A stretch of DNA of 28,382 nucleotides, taken from DATGLW01 sp035293965 (GTDB lineage: Bacteria; Actinomycetota; Acidimicrobiia; Acidimicrobiales; RAAP-2). The stretch is from the NCBI GenBank assembly GCA_035293965.1, contig DATGLW010000062.1, positions 1 to 28,382 on the forward strand, in the 5' to 3' direction. A model generated the notes under the pieces. That model saw only the letters and a program-made list of their open reading frames with translations, made no database searches and was not told the origin of the DNA. Made by a program: the position numbers and the translations under genes. Each line of letters opens with the position of its first letter. Position 1 is the stretch's first letter. Shown here one piece after another: positions 1 through 6,428 of the stretch.

Positions 1-132
1 TGATCATGTCCTTCCTCCCTGGCCGCAGCTCCGGCCAGGGTCCGTGATCCAGCACTCTCCGTGGTGGACCACCAGGAAGGGGGGTCAAGATTCGAGCGTC
101 GATAGGGGGTCAGTTTTCAGCCGGCGCTGACA
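1..132 (-). mobile_element. Terminal end of an IS21-like insertion sequence (rest lies left of the window)
   Basis: Read on the minus strand, the element begins at 132 with TGTCAGCGCCGGCTGAAAAC, a 5'-TG end followed by TGACCCCC. The octamer GGGGGTCA occurs twice on the plus strand (80-87 and 105-112), 25 bases apart, which resembles the multiple terminal transposase-binding repeats of IS21-family elements. A 13-base palindrome lies at 62-74. A minus-strand ATG at 7-5 follows a GGAGG ribosome binding site and would begin a protein Met-Ile; IstA transposases often start Met-Ile-Thr about 100-130 bases from the element end. The family call is from memory of IS21 ends. The transposase itself is outside the window. 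The element interrupts an L,D-transpeptidase remnant. Confidence 0.6.
17..40 (-). promoter_or_regulatory. Hairpin just upstream of the putative transposase start
   Basis: CCCTGGCC at 17-24 pairs perfectly with GGCCAGGG at 33-40, and one further G-C pair closes the six-base loop. On the minus strand it ends directly before the GGAGG ribosome binding site of the ATG at 7-5. Such a stem could limit translation or read-through transcription into the transposase gene. That role is inference; the stem is seen directly. Confidence 0.4.
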
Positions 133-441
133 GGCGGCCCAAGGAGCAAGCATCTGGCGGCCAACCAGGTCAACACGGCCGGTACAACTACGCCCTGGCG
201 TCCAAGGTCCTGCCCGAGACCCTGACGATCTGGCAGGACGGCCAGCAGGTCCTCCTGTCGCCTGCCAACATCGGCATCCCCGTGAGGCCGACCGAGGACG
301 GGACCCTACCCCGTCCATCTGCGGTACCCCAGCCAGATCACGCGCGGTACCAACTCCGACGGCACCCCGTATGCGGACCCCGTCCAGTACGTCGCCTACG
401 TCAACGGGGGCGATGCCGTCCACTACCTCTCCCGCGCCTCC
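133..441 (+). pseudogene. L,D-transpeptidase (YkuD domain) remnant, interrupted, frameshifted and truncated
   Basis: From about 150 the plus strand reads GRYNYALASKVLPETLTIW..., then ANIGIPVRPTEDGT. It shifts by one base and continues as YPVHLRYPSQITRGTNSDGT, then PYADPVQYVAYVNGGDAVHY and LSRAS. This is the order of an actinobacterial L,D-transpeptidase catalytic domain (NTGIP...PTPLGTYPV...; AYFNGGDAVHG.PRAS). Such enzymes make 3-3 peptidoglycan cross-links outside the membrane. The shift is one extra C in the run 304-306. Homology stops after 441, so the catalytic HG...GC segment normally following RAS is missing. The 5' part is cut off by the IS end at 132. The gene is dead as it stands, although the single-base shift alone could be a sequencing error. 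Confidence 0.62.
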
Positions 442-515
442 CATCCGCCGAACCGGCGATCGGTGAGACGATCCCGAGGAGCTGGAGCGGCGGGAATGGA
501 ATGGAACAGCGCCGC

Positions 516-932
516 TCATCCCGGGAGAAGCTCAAGGGCCGCAGCGTGGGAGGGTCTCACGACCGAGAAGTGGCGATGATCGAGCGTCGCCACTTGGGTG
601 AGGTTGAGGCGCTCTGCTGCGGCGACGACGGACGCGTCAACGGTTCCGAGCGGGAGATCCCTGTAGAGGGCGACGAGCTCGGCAATCCGCAGCCAATCGC
701 CAGCGGAGACCGGCTCGGCGAGGAGGCTCCCCGCAGCGAGGTCACCGAGGAAGCGGACTTCGGCATCCGATCCGAGTCGGGACCCGACGAGGTACACCAC
801 CTCGGTGACGACGAGAACGGGAACGAAAAGTGGGCCAGGATGCTCCTCGAGAAGCTCAAGGCACTCGGCATGGTGGCGGTCGTCGACGTCGACGTAGGCG
901 TACAAGGGCCCGGCGTCGACGAGGAGCGCTAT
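516..932 (-). CDS. vapC: VapC-like PIN-domain ribonuclease toxin, apparent AUA start
   Basis: This encodes a PIN-domain RNase of about 138 residues, the toxin of a type II toxin-antitoxin pair. Acidic residues of the PIN site are all visible: Asp in LLVDAGPLYAYVD (N-terminus), Glu in VVTEVVYL, Asp in GTVDASVVAA and Asp in ATLDHRHF. VapC proteins typically begin M-x-L-L-V-D-A-G. Here the matching codon is ATA (932-930), preceded by GAGGGA five bases upstream and overlapping the antitoxin stop as ATAG. The first standard start in frame, TTG at 905, would delete the first catalytic Asp. I therefore chose ATA. It could instead be a decayed ATG, a sequencing error, or real AUA initiation by translational coupling. 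Homologous toxins cleave tRNA or rRNA; the target here is unknown. Confidence 0.8.
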   Translation of the reverse strand: MALLVDAGPLYAYVDVDDRHHAECLELLEEHPGPLFVPVLVVTEVVYLVGSRLGSDAEVRFLGDLAAGSLLAEPVSAGDWLRIAELVALYRDLPLGTVDASVVAAAERLNLTQVATLDHRHFSVVRPSHAAALELLPG

Positions 933-1156
933 GGCCGTCCCTCGGTTCGCAGGATCTCTTCGATCCGCTCTGAGATGTCCGACCGTCCGCTGGCTCCTGC
1001 CCCTGCTGCCATCAACCGGCGGCGACCCCTGTGAGAGCCCAAGTGCTCCTCGATGGCTTCCCTCGTCACTTGAGAGACCGTCGTCGCCCGCCGTTCCGCT
1101 TCATGGCGGAGGCGGGCGTCCAACTCGTCGGGGAGCTTGACGGTCGTCCTCTTCAC
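929..1156 (-). CDS. vapB: VapB-like ribbon-helix-helix antitoxin
   Basis: This encodes a 75-residue antitoxin. The N-terminus, KRTTVKLPDELDARLRHEA and onward to TREAIEEHLG, is a typical ribbon-helix-helix DNA-binding domain: a beta strand with alternating side chains, then two helices. The C-terminal part (SDISERIEEILRTEGRP) would bind and block the toxin. I chose the GTG at 1156 because the RHH strand begins right after it and a TATGCT -10 box ends eight bases upstream, suggesting a leaderless message. The stop overlaps the presumed toxin start (ATAG), the usual vapBC layout. The pair probably represses itself through the palindrome at 1157-1172. Upstream in-frame ATG codons exist but would extend through the operator. 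Confidence 0.8.
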   Translation of the reverse strand: MKRTTVKLPDELDARLRHEAERRATTVSQVTREAIEEHLGSHRGRRRLMAAGAGASGRSDISERIEEILRTEGRP

Positions 1157-1172
1157 GGTATGCCAGCATACC
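1157..1172 (-). promoter_or_regulatory. vapBC operator with overlapping -10 box
   Basis: GGTATGC at 1157-1163 and GCATACC at 1166-1172 form a perfect 7+7 inverted repeat with a two-base spacer, directly against the vapB GTG. On the minus strand it contains TATGCT (1170-1165), a TANNNT -10 box eight bases before the start codon. A ribbon-helix-helix VapB(C) complex bound here would cover promoter and translation start. The palindrome is seen; autoregulation is inferred from the family. Confidence 0.65.
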
Positions 1173-1328
1173 ATGACACCCTGTTTCTGGATACTCGCCC
1201 CTGCCTGGTGCGTTGCCCAGGGCGGGTGGCATGGCGCACGGCGTCGAGAGGAGGCCACACCGTCCGAACCGAGATGGACCCAGCCAGTGTGCGCGTCGAG
1301 CGGGCAGCCGCCCTTACGGGCGACGTCA

Positions 1329-1351
1329 GCGTGCCCGCGATGCGAGCACGC
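1329..1351 (-). terminator. Possible ssrA terminator hairpin
   Basis: GCGTGC (1329-1334) pairs with GCACGC (1346-1351) around an 11-base loop, about ten bases beyond the tmRNA 3' end. There is no U-tract after it on the minus strand, so this is a weak call. Confidence 0.25.
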
Positions 1352-1362
1352 CGTCGATTTTG

Positions 1363-1710
1363 TGGAGGTGGCGGGAATCGAACCCGCGTCCCCCGGCGTC
1401 TCCGTAGGCCTTCTCCGAGCGCAGCCGGCAGTGGGTTGTCGGGGGCGGCACCGCTACCGGCGCCTGCGCCGCCCCGTACCCGACGTCGATGTCCCTGGCC
1501 GCCGGTCGGTACGGCGGTTCAGGTGAGCCCTACTGGATGACGCCCGTACCCGGCCCGCAGGGCTGGAACCGGACGGACGTCGCGGCGCTTAGGCCGCGAG
1601 CGCGAGCTGAGGCTCGGCGTTTGTTGTTGGTTCCGGCTCTTTAGCGTGGATCCGGAGACCACGGCTCGCTTCTCCTACCTCGACTACCGGAGTCGAGACC
1701 ATTCACCCCC
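1363..1710 (-). ncRNA. ssrA: Transfer-messenger RNA (tmRNA)
   Basis: This RNA rescues ribosomes stalled on broken messages, acting with SmpB. On the minus strand the 5' end GGGGGUGAAUGGUCUCGAC matches the tmRNA start, and the 3' end carries the T-arm GCGGGUUCGAUUCCCGC followed by CACCUCCA. The 5' GGGGGUG pairs with 3' CACCUCC (one G-U) as the acceptor stem. A complete CCA is not encoded (the bases after the discriminator read CAA). The tag reading frame ends at the UAA at 1591-1589. By analogy with mycobacterial tmRNA the resume codon is GCC at 1618, giving the tag AEPQLALAA. An in-frame GCU at 1645 would give AKEPEPTTNAEPQLALAA. Both end in the ALAA degron. smpB lies just upstream on the same strand. 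I see no clear promoter in the 288 bases between them (1711-1998), nor anything else there. Confidence 0.93.
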
Positions 1711-1998
1711 TTGCCTTCTTCCCTGGCCATCTCGGCTTGCTCGCCTTGACCGGCGCGGCTTGCCTTGCCCACGGCCCATTGCCATGAGCATCCTCCGGCC
1801 CGGTGGACCGCCAAGAGATGCTACCCGTTCCCAATCGGCCGCCGTTCGGCGGGCCCCGGAACCTGTGAACGCGGTCACGAACTGCCTGCCGAGGTCGGTC
1901 CCCGTGCACCCGGGCCCGAGGGGCCTGCGGGGCTCCAGGCAGGCACGGGCAGCGCCGGATGCCGGACGGAGCGGACCTGCCCCTCGGCCCGACCGCGC

Positions 1999-2517
1999 TC
2001 AGCCGAATCGGGTCGCGTTCCGCCCCGCCCTGGCCAGCTCGCGGGCGGCGTCGCGCTCGGCGATGGCATGGCGCTTGTCGTGCAGCCTGCGGCCACGTGC
2101 AAGCGCCAGCTGGACCTTCGCCTTGCCGTCGCGGAAGTACAGGGACAGGGGAACGAGGGTCAGCGACTGCTGGGTCGTCTTGCCGAGCAGCTCGTCGATC
2201 TGGGCGCGGTGCAAGAGGAGCTTGCGCTTGCGGTCCGGGTCGTGGGCGCCGAAGCCCTGGGCGAAGCGCCACGGGGGCACGTGGACGCCGAACAGCCAGA
2301 CCTCGCCGTCGACGACCCGGGCGTACGCGTCGGCCAGCTGTGCCTTGCCCTCCCGCAGCGACTTGACCTCGCTTCCCTGCAGGACGACGCCGCACTCGAA
2401 CGTCTCGAGGATGTCGTAGTCGTGGCGAGCCCGGCGATTGGTCGCCACCACCCGGTCGCCGCCGGTGCCGGTGCGCGCAGCCGCCCGCTTCGCGACGATC
2501 CGCTTGGCCCTCGACAT
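1999..2517 (-). CDS. smpB: SsrA-binding protein SmpB
   Basis: This 172-residue RNA-binding protein escorts tmRNA into the ribosomal A site during trans-translation. Visible family signatures are VVATNRRARHDYDILETFECG, then GSEVKSLREGKAQLADAYA, a central PWRFAQGFGAHDPDRKRKLL, RLHDKRHAIAERDAARE and a basic C-terminal tail. The length fits the family (about 150-170). I chose the ATG at 2517 (MSRAKRIVAKR), not the upstream in-frame start at 2538, because the -10 box TATCCT ends six bases before this ATG; a start at 2538 would lie upstream of the promoter. ssrA follows on the same strand. mec is divergent. Confidence 0.95.
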   Translation of the reverse strand: MSRAKRIVAKRAAARTGTGGDRVVATNRRARHDYDILETFECGVVLQGSEVKSLREGKAQLADAYARVVDGEVWLFGVHVPPWRFAQGFGAHDPDRKRKLLLHRAQIDELLGKTTQQSLTLVPLSLYFRDGKAKVQLALARGRRLHDKRHAIAERDAARELARAGRNATRFG

Positions 2518-2523
2518 GGGGGC

Positions 2524-2529
2524 AGGATA
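2524..2529 (-). promoter_or_regulatory. smpB -10 box, leaderless type
   Basis: The minus strand reads TATCCT, then six bases, then the smpB ATG. A transcript starting about seven bases after the box would begin at the start codon. No convincing -35 is visible. Confidence 0.55.
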
Positions 2530-2597
2530 CCGGCGCAACCGGCGTGACCGGCCCCCGCCCCAGCCGCAGCATCCGCGCTAGCTCGCGCCTGCCCCGT

Positions 2598-2603
2598 TAC
2601 GCT
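2598..2603 (+). promoter_or_regulatory. mec operon -10 box, leaderless type
   Basis: TACGCT is followed by eight bases and the mec ATG at 2612. It fits the TANNNT pattern and forms a divergent promoter region with the smpB box at 2524-2529. Confidence 0.5.
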
Positions 2604-2611
2604 TCGAGCCG

Positions 2612-3034
2612 ATGTTGCGGCTGCCCTCGGCGCTGTACCTGGAGATGGTGGCCCACTGCATCGGCGGGTTCCCCGAGGAAGCCTGTGGGCTCTTGGCCGG
2701 AGATCCGGTATCAGGGGAGGTGGTCCGCTGCTACCCGACCCGCAACGTCGCCGCGTCGGCGACGTTGTACACAGTGGACCCGAAGCAGCACCTTCTCGCC
2801 GATCGTGAGGCAGAGGCGGCCGGCCTCTCGATCATCGGGGTCTTCCACTCCCACACCCACACCGACGCCTACCCGTCGCCTACCGACGTCGCCCAGGCGC
2901 CGGACCCCGAGTGGCACTACGTGCTCGTGTCGCTTCGCGACACCCACCCCGTGGTCCGCAGCTACCGCATCGTCGGGTACGCGATCAACGAGGAGTCGGT
3001 CGTGCTGCTGAGCCACGCCGCGTCCTCCTGCTGA
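2612..3034 (+). CDS. mec: CysO-cysteine peptidase (M67/JAMM metallopeptidase), Mec-like
   Basis: This 140-residue zinc metalloprotease has the MPN+/JAMM fold. In mycobacteria Mec releases cysteine from the C-terminus of the sulfur carrier CysO. The JAMM residues are visible: Glu in FPEEACGLLAG (about residue 23), the HSHTHTDAYPSPTD block (HxH...SxxD, around residues 79-92), and a strand WHYVLVSLRD downstream. Length matches Rv1334 (146 residues as I recall). The ATG at 2612 sits eight bases after a -10 box. cysO and cysM follow on the same strand after a 300-base gap, which supports the specific assignment over a generic M67 peptidase. Confidence 0.9.
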   Translation: MLRLPSALYLEMVAHCIGGFPEEACGLLAGDPVSGEVVRCYPTRNVAASATLYTVDPKQHLLADREAEAAGLSIIGVFHSHTHTDAYPSPTDVAQAPDPEWHYVLVSLRDTHPVVRSYRIVGYAINEESVVLLSHAASSC

Positions 3035-3140
3035 GCAGGCCAAGCGCTCCTTCGCTAGAGGACGGCCACCTCCGAAGGACGCGCGAGCGGGGCGCTCTGG
3101 GACCGCGCACGGCGTACCTGGCCCGCGGACCGCCCCCTGC

Positions 3141-3194
3141 GGCCACGCCCGCAGGCCGCGCCCGCGGGCCGCGCCCCGCAGGCCGCGCCCCGCA
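3141..3194 (+). repeat. Short GC-only tandem repeat between mec and cysO
   Basis: Four units of 13, 13, 14 and 14 bases, each close to GGCCGCGCCCCGCA, lie at 3141-3153, 3154-3166, 3167-3180 and 3181-3194; the last two are identical. They fall in the 300-base gap 3035-3334, where I find no convincing gene. The rest of the gap carries only the cysO promoter and ribosome binding site. Confidence 0.7.
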
Positions 3195-3262
3195 GGCCGG
3201 CTGACCGGCTCCTCCAACGGGTCGAGTGCCCGGGCCACTGCGGCCACCACGTCCTGTGCCGG

Positions 3263-3268
3263 TAGAAT
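3263..3268 (+). promoter_or_regulatory. Possible cysO -10 box
   Basis: TAGAAT is the best -10-like hexamer in the gap before cysO. Unlike most promoters here it would give a leader of roughly 60 bases ending in AGGAGG (3325-3330), a normal ribosome binding site four bases before the cysO GTG. No clear -35 is visible. Confidence 0.35.
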
Positions 3269-3334
3269 CTGCAGCCGAGCAGTCAGCTTTCCATGGCGAG
3301 CCCGCCGAGGCCGCCCCACCACCCAGGAGGCTCC

Positions 3335-3610
3335 GTGTCCGTCGACGTGCGTCTGCCCACCGTCCTGCGCTCGCACGCCGGGGGTCAGGCGGTCGTGCCG
3401 GTCGAGGGCTCGACGATCGGCGAGGTGCTCGGCGAGCTGGTGGCCCGCTACCCGGGCCTGGCAGGCCAGGTCCTCAACGACGACGGTTCGTTGCACAAGT
3501 TCGTGAACGTCTACGTCAATGACGACGACGTGCGGTACCTGTCGTCGCTCGACACGCCGGTCAAGGAGGGCGACGAAGTGTCGATCCTCCCCGCGGTGGC
3601 CGGTGGCTGA
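3335..3610 (+). CDS. cysO: CysO/MoaD-like ubiquitin-fold sulfur carrier protein
   Basis: This 91-residue beta-grasp protein ends in Gly-Gly (ILPAVAGG), the C-terminus that is adenylated and converted to a thiocarboxylate. In the mycobacterial pathway CysM uses CysO-COSH as sulfur donor and Mec trims the product to free cysteine. Conserved stretches are VRLPTVLRSHAGGQ at the start and LHKFVNVYVNDDDVRYL in the middle, close to Rv1335 as I remember it. I chose the GTG at 3335 because AGGAGG precedes it; an upstream in-frame ATG at 3293 would add 14 proline-rich residues not seen in the family. cysM starts seven bases after the stop, so the two are almost certainly co-transcribed. No activating E1-like (MoeZ) gene is in the window. 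Confidence 0.92.
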   Translation: MSVDVRLPTVLRSHAGGQAVVPVEGSTIGEVLGELVARYPGLAGQVLNDDGSLHKFVNVYVNDDDVRYLSSLDTPVKEGDEVSILPAVAGG

Positions 3611-3617
3611 GTGCCCG

Positions 3618-4583
3618 ATGACTGCTCGCCAGAACGTGCTGGACCTGATCGGCCATACCCCCCTCGTCGAGATCAGCCAGCTCAGCCCCAATCCCGACGC
3701 CCGGATCCTCGTCAAGCTGGAGGGTCGCAACCCGGGCGGCTCGGTGAAGGACCGGGTCGCCCTTGCAATGGTCGAGCAGGCCGAGAAGGAAGGGGTCCTG
3801 CGACCCGGTGAGCCGGACCAGGTGCTGATCGAGCCGACCTCTGGCAACACCGGCATCGGCCTCGCCCTCGTGTGCCGTGTCAAGGGGTACCAGCTCAAGG
3901 TGGTCATGCCGACCAACGTGTCGCCGGAGCGCCGCCAGCTCCTCGAACTGTGGGGCGCCGAGATCATCGACTCGCCCGGTGCCGAGGGTTCGAACGGTGC
4001 CGTCCGAATGGCCCAGCAGGTGGCTCGCGAGCACCCCGAGTGGGTCTTCCTCTACCAGTACGGCAACCCTGCCAACGCCCGCGCCCACTACGAGGGGACC
4101 GGCCCCGAGATCTGGCACGACTGCCCGGAGGTGACGCACTTCGTTGCGGGGCTCGGCACGTCGGGCACCTTGCTCGGGGTGGGGCGCTACTTGAAGGAGC
4201 GGCGCCCGGGCGTGCAGGTGTGGGCGGTCGAGCCGCCTGCGGGAGAGCTGGTCGAGGGCCTGCGGAACCTCGACGACGGGTTTGTCCCCCCGATCTTCGA
4301 GCAGCTGGGTGGCGCGGAGCTCCTCGACCGCAAGATCATCGTCCGGCCACGAGAGTCCATCGAGTGGGCCAGGCGGCTGGCAGAGATCGGGCTGTTCCTT
4401 GGCCTGTCCTCGGGCGCCGCCGTGGCGGGCGCCGTGAAGTGCGCCGCCGCCGTGCCGCCCGGCGAGCGAGCGGCGATCGTGGTGGTGTCTGCCGACGACG
4501 GGTGGAAGTACCTCTCGACCGGGGCCTGGACCGGCGATCTCGACGAGGTGGCCGAGCGAGCCAAGTCCATCCTGTACTTCTGA
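3618..4583 (+). CDS. cysM: O-phosphoserine/CysO-type cysteine synthase
   Basis: This 321-residue PLP-dependent fold-type II enzyme makes cysteine from an activated serine. Visible are the substrate start motif LIGHTPLVEI, the PLP lysine in GGSVKDRVALAM (about residue 45), the asparagine loop PTSGNTGIGLA, the phosphate loop GLGTSGTLLGVGRYL, and GLFLGLSSGAAVAGA near the C-terminus. Mycobacterial CysM (Rv1336, about 323 residues) prefers O-phosphoserine and CysO thiocarboxylate over O-acetylserine and sulfide. The identical mec-cysO-cysM order makes that specificity likely here, but it is inference. The ATG at 3618 gives the family length. Confidence 0.92.
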   Translation: MTARQNVLDLIGHTPLVEISQLSPNPDARILVKLEGRNPGGSVKDRVALAMVEQAEKEGVLRPGEPDQVLIEPTSGNTGIGLALVCRVKGYQLKVVMPTNVSPERRQLLELWGAEIIDSPGAEGSNGAVRMAQQVAREHPEWVFLYQYGNPANARAHYEGTGPEIWHDCPEVTHFVAGLGTSGTLLGVGRYLKERRPGVQVWAVEPPAGELVEGLRNLDDGFVPPIFEQLGGAELLDRKIIVRPRESIEWARRLAEIGLFLGLSSGAAVAGAVKCAAAVPPGERAAIVVVSADDGWKYLSTGAWTGDLDEVAERAKSILYF

Positions 4584-4673
4584 CAGGCGGCGACCCTTGG
4601 GCGCCTCGCCAGTGGCATGATCTCGACCTCTTCTTCACATCGAGACTCGTGCGGCCGGATAGCCCCGTTCGCG

Positions 4674-4679
4674 TACCCT
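4674..4679 (+). promoter_or_regulatory. Possible -10 box for the hydrolase-rph-rdgB unit
   Basis: TACCCT lies 39 bases before the GTG at 4719 and would give a leader of about 30 bases containing the GGCGGAG sequence just before the start. Weak call from one hexamer. Confidence 0.3.
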
Positions 4680-4718
4680 CATGTCGAGGGAGAGGGTGCT
4701 GCCCCTGGGGGGCGGAGC

Positions 4719-5447
4719 GTGACCGTGCTGGGCTGCGACGGCAGCTACCCCGGTCCGCACGGAGCAGCGAGCGGGTACCTGGTCCGGGCGGGCCGTACGA
4801 CGGTGTGGCTGGACGCCGGGCCCGGCACCTTCGCCAACCTGCAGGTGCACGTCGACCCTGGGCAGGTCGACGCCGTCGTCCTCTCGCACGAGCACCCGGA
4901 CCACTGGACCGACCTCGAGTCCTTCGCCGTCTGGGCGAAGCAGCACAGCAGGCGACGCACCCCGGTCTACGCCCCACCGGGGTTGCGGGCCCGCTCCTAC
5001 TTCGCCGACGAGCCCCTCCTCGAGTGGGGCACCGTCGAACCGGCCGACGTGGTGAGCGTAGGGGACCTCGCGGTGCGCTTCGTCGCCACGGACCATGGGC
5101 CCCCCACGGTGGCCGCCCGCTTCGACGCCGCGGGCGCCGCCTCCGGCGGGCCTGAAGCCGCGCTCGCCTACTCGGCCGACTCGGGCCCCGACTGGTCCGT
5201 CGAGGAGCTGGGGCGCGGGCTGGGTACCCTCCTCTGCGAGGCCACCTACACCCGAGCCTTCGAAGGGAGGTTCCGGCACCTGAGCGGCCGTCAGGCCGGG
5301 GAGATGGCGGCCGCCGCCGGGGTGCGCCGGCTCGTCACCACCCACCGATGGCCTACGGTGTCGGCCGAGCAGGTGGCGACCGAGGCCGCCGAGGCATTCG
5401 GGGGTCCGGTCGGGCAGGCGTCGGTCGGCGCCGTGTTCGAGTGGTGA
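4719..5447 (+). CDS. Metallo-beta-lactamase-fold hydrolase, Rv1339-like (candidate cyclic-nucleotide phosphodiesterase)
   Basis: This 242-residue MBL-fold protein begins VTVLGCDGSYPGPHGAASGYLV, as in the Rv1339 family. The metal site HxHxDH is intact (SHEHPDH, residues 57-62). It is followed by VRFVATDHGPPT, the aspartate in LAYSADSGP and a C-terminal histidine in TTHRWPTVSAEQV. Rv1339 has been described as an atypical class II cAMP phosphodiesterase; activity here is inferred. I chose GTG 4719 because the first beta strand starts immediately after it and GGCGGAG lies upstream; a longer in-frame start at 4617 adds 34 non-conserved residues. It sits between cysM and rph as in Mycobacterium, minus the intervening rhomboid and murI genes. 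Confidence 0.85.
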   Translation: MTVLGCDGSYPGPHGAASGYLVRAGRTTVWLDAGPGTFANLQVHVDPGQVDAVVLSHEHPDHWTDLESFAVWAKQHSRRRTPVYAPPGLRARSYFADEPLLEWGTVEPADVVSVGDLAVRFVATDHGPPTVAARFDAAGAASGGPEAALAYSADSGPDWSVEELGRGLGTLLCEATYTRAFEGRFRHLSGRQAGEMAAAAGVRRLVTTHRWPTVSAEQVATEAAEAFGGPVGQASVGAVFEW

Positions 5448-5454
5448 TCTCCTC

Positions 5455-5505
5455 GGGGAGCGGGGGAGACGGGCAGCCGGGGAGCCAGGGAGCTGGGGAG
5501 CCGGG
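5455..5505 (+). repeat. G-rich degenerate repeat between the hydrolase and rph
   Basis: GGGGAGC recurs at 5455-5461, 5479-5485 and 5495-5501, with a GGGAGC variant at 5488-5493, making a strongly purine-biased plus strand. It could be non-coding, or the N-terminal extension of RNase PH if that gene starts at the GTG at 5444. Several G-runs could form a quadruplex; that is speculation. Confidence 0.5.
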
Positions 5506-5560
5506 CGACAAGGAGGCGACACGCAGTGGACGGGTGCACATCGGCCGGCAGGGCCCGCAC

Positions 5561-6385
5561 GTGAGCGCCGACGAGGGCGCCGGACCAGGGTCGAGGGAGG
5601 GGGCCGGCAGCAGCGCAGAGACCGTGGCGGCGGACCCGAGGTCGCTGCGGGCCGACGGCCGCCGGGTCGACGAGCTGCGGCCGGTGTCGTTCGAGCGCGA
5701 CTTCACGGTGTTCGCGCTCGGCTCGGTGCTGGTCAGCATGGGCCGGACAAAGGTGCTGTGCACGGCGTCGGTTGAAGAGCGGGTCCCCCCCTGGCTGCGG
5801 GGCACCGGGCGGGGCTGGGTGACGGCGGAGTACTCGATGCTCCCCGGCTCGACGGCCGAGCGGGCGTCGCGGGAGGCCACCAGGGGGCGCCAGTCCGGGC
5901 GGACCCAGGAGATCCAGCGCCTCGTCGGGCGGTCCCTGCGGGCGGTCTGCGACCTGGTGGCCCTCGGCGAAGCGCAGGTCACCGTCGACTGCGACGTGCT
6001 GCAAGCCGATGGCGGCACCCGCACCGCCTCCATCTGCGGGGGGTACGTGGCACTCCACGATGCGTGCTCGCGCATGGTCCAGGCGGGCCTCCTGCAGGCA
6101 CACCCGCTTGTCGACTCGGTCGCCGCGGTGTCGGTCGGCATTGTCGACGCGGTGCCCATGCTGGACCTGCCCTACGCCGAGGACTCCCGGGCAGAGGTCG
6201 ACATGAACGTGGTGATGACGGGCTCGGGCCGCTTCGTGGAGGTCCAGGGCACCGCCGAGGGGATGCCCTTCAGCCGCTCGGAGCTCGACGAGCTGCTGGC
6301 ACTGGCCGAGCGGGGCATCGCATCTCTCACCGAGGCCCAGCAGAAGGTGCTCGCCGAGGCCCCGGCGCCGCGGCCCCGTGCCTGA
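5561..6385 (+). CDS. rph: Ribonuclease PH
   Basis: This phosphorolytic 3'-5' exoribonuclease matures tRNA 3' ends in the cytoplasm and forms hexameric rings. Family motifs run in order: LRADGRRVDELRPVSFERDF, GRTKVLCTASVEERVPPWL, GWVTAEYSMLPGST, the phosphate and RNA-binding GRTQEIQRLVGRSLRAV, VDCDVLQADGGTRTAS, and LPYAEDSRAEVDMNVVM with VEVQGTAEGMPFSR. From GTG 5561 it has 274 residues. The first 30 or so are low in conservation; the core starts at about 5643. A start at GTG 5444, overlapping the previous stop, would give 313 residues with a glycine-rich tail at the front. The start is therefore uncertain, the function is not. Confidence 0.93.
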   Translation: MSADEGAGPGSREGAGSSAETVAADPRSLRADGRRVDELRPVSFERDFTVFALGSVLVSMGRTKVLCTASVEERVPPWLRGTGRGWVTAEYSMLPGSTAERASREATRGRQSGRTQEIQRLVGRSLRAVCDLVALGEAQVTVDCDVLQADGGTRTASICGGYVALHDACSRMVQAGLLQAHPLVDSVAAVSVGIVDAVPMLDLPYAEDSRAEVDMNVVMTGSGRFVEVQGTAEGMPFSRSELDELLALAERGIASLTEAQQKVLAEAPAPRPRA

Positions 6386-6428
6386 GGTGCCCGGTCCTCC
6401 CGGCCGTGGCCACCAGCCCGAGTTAGGC

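Noticed and set aside
282..1034. Plus-strand open frame of 250 codons at the left side
   Set aside because: It runs antisense to vapC and vapB, whose catalytic and RHH motifs are clear.
1137..1540. Plus-strand open frames over the tmRNA 3' part
   Set aside because: They are antisense to the structured tmRNA; the apparent protein merely reads the T-arm region.
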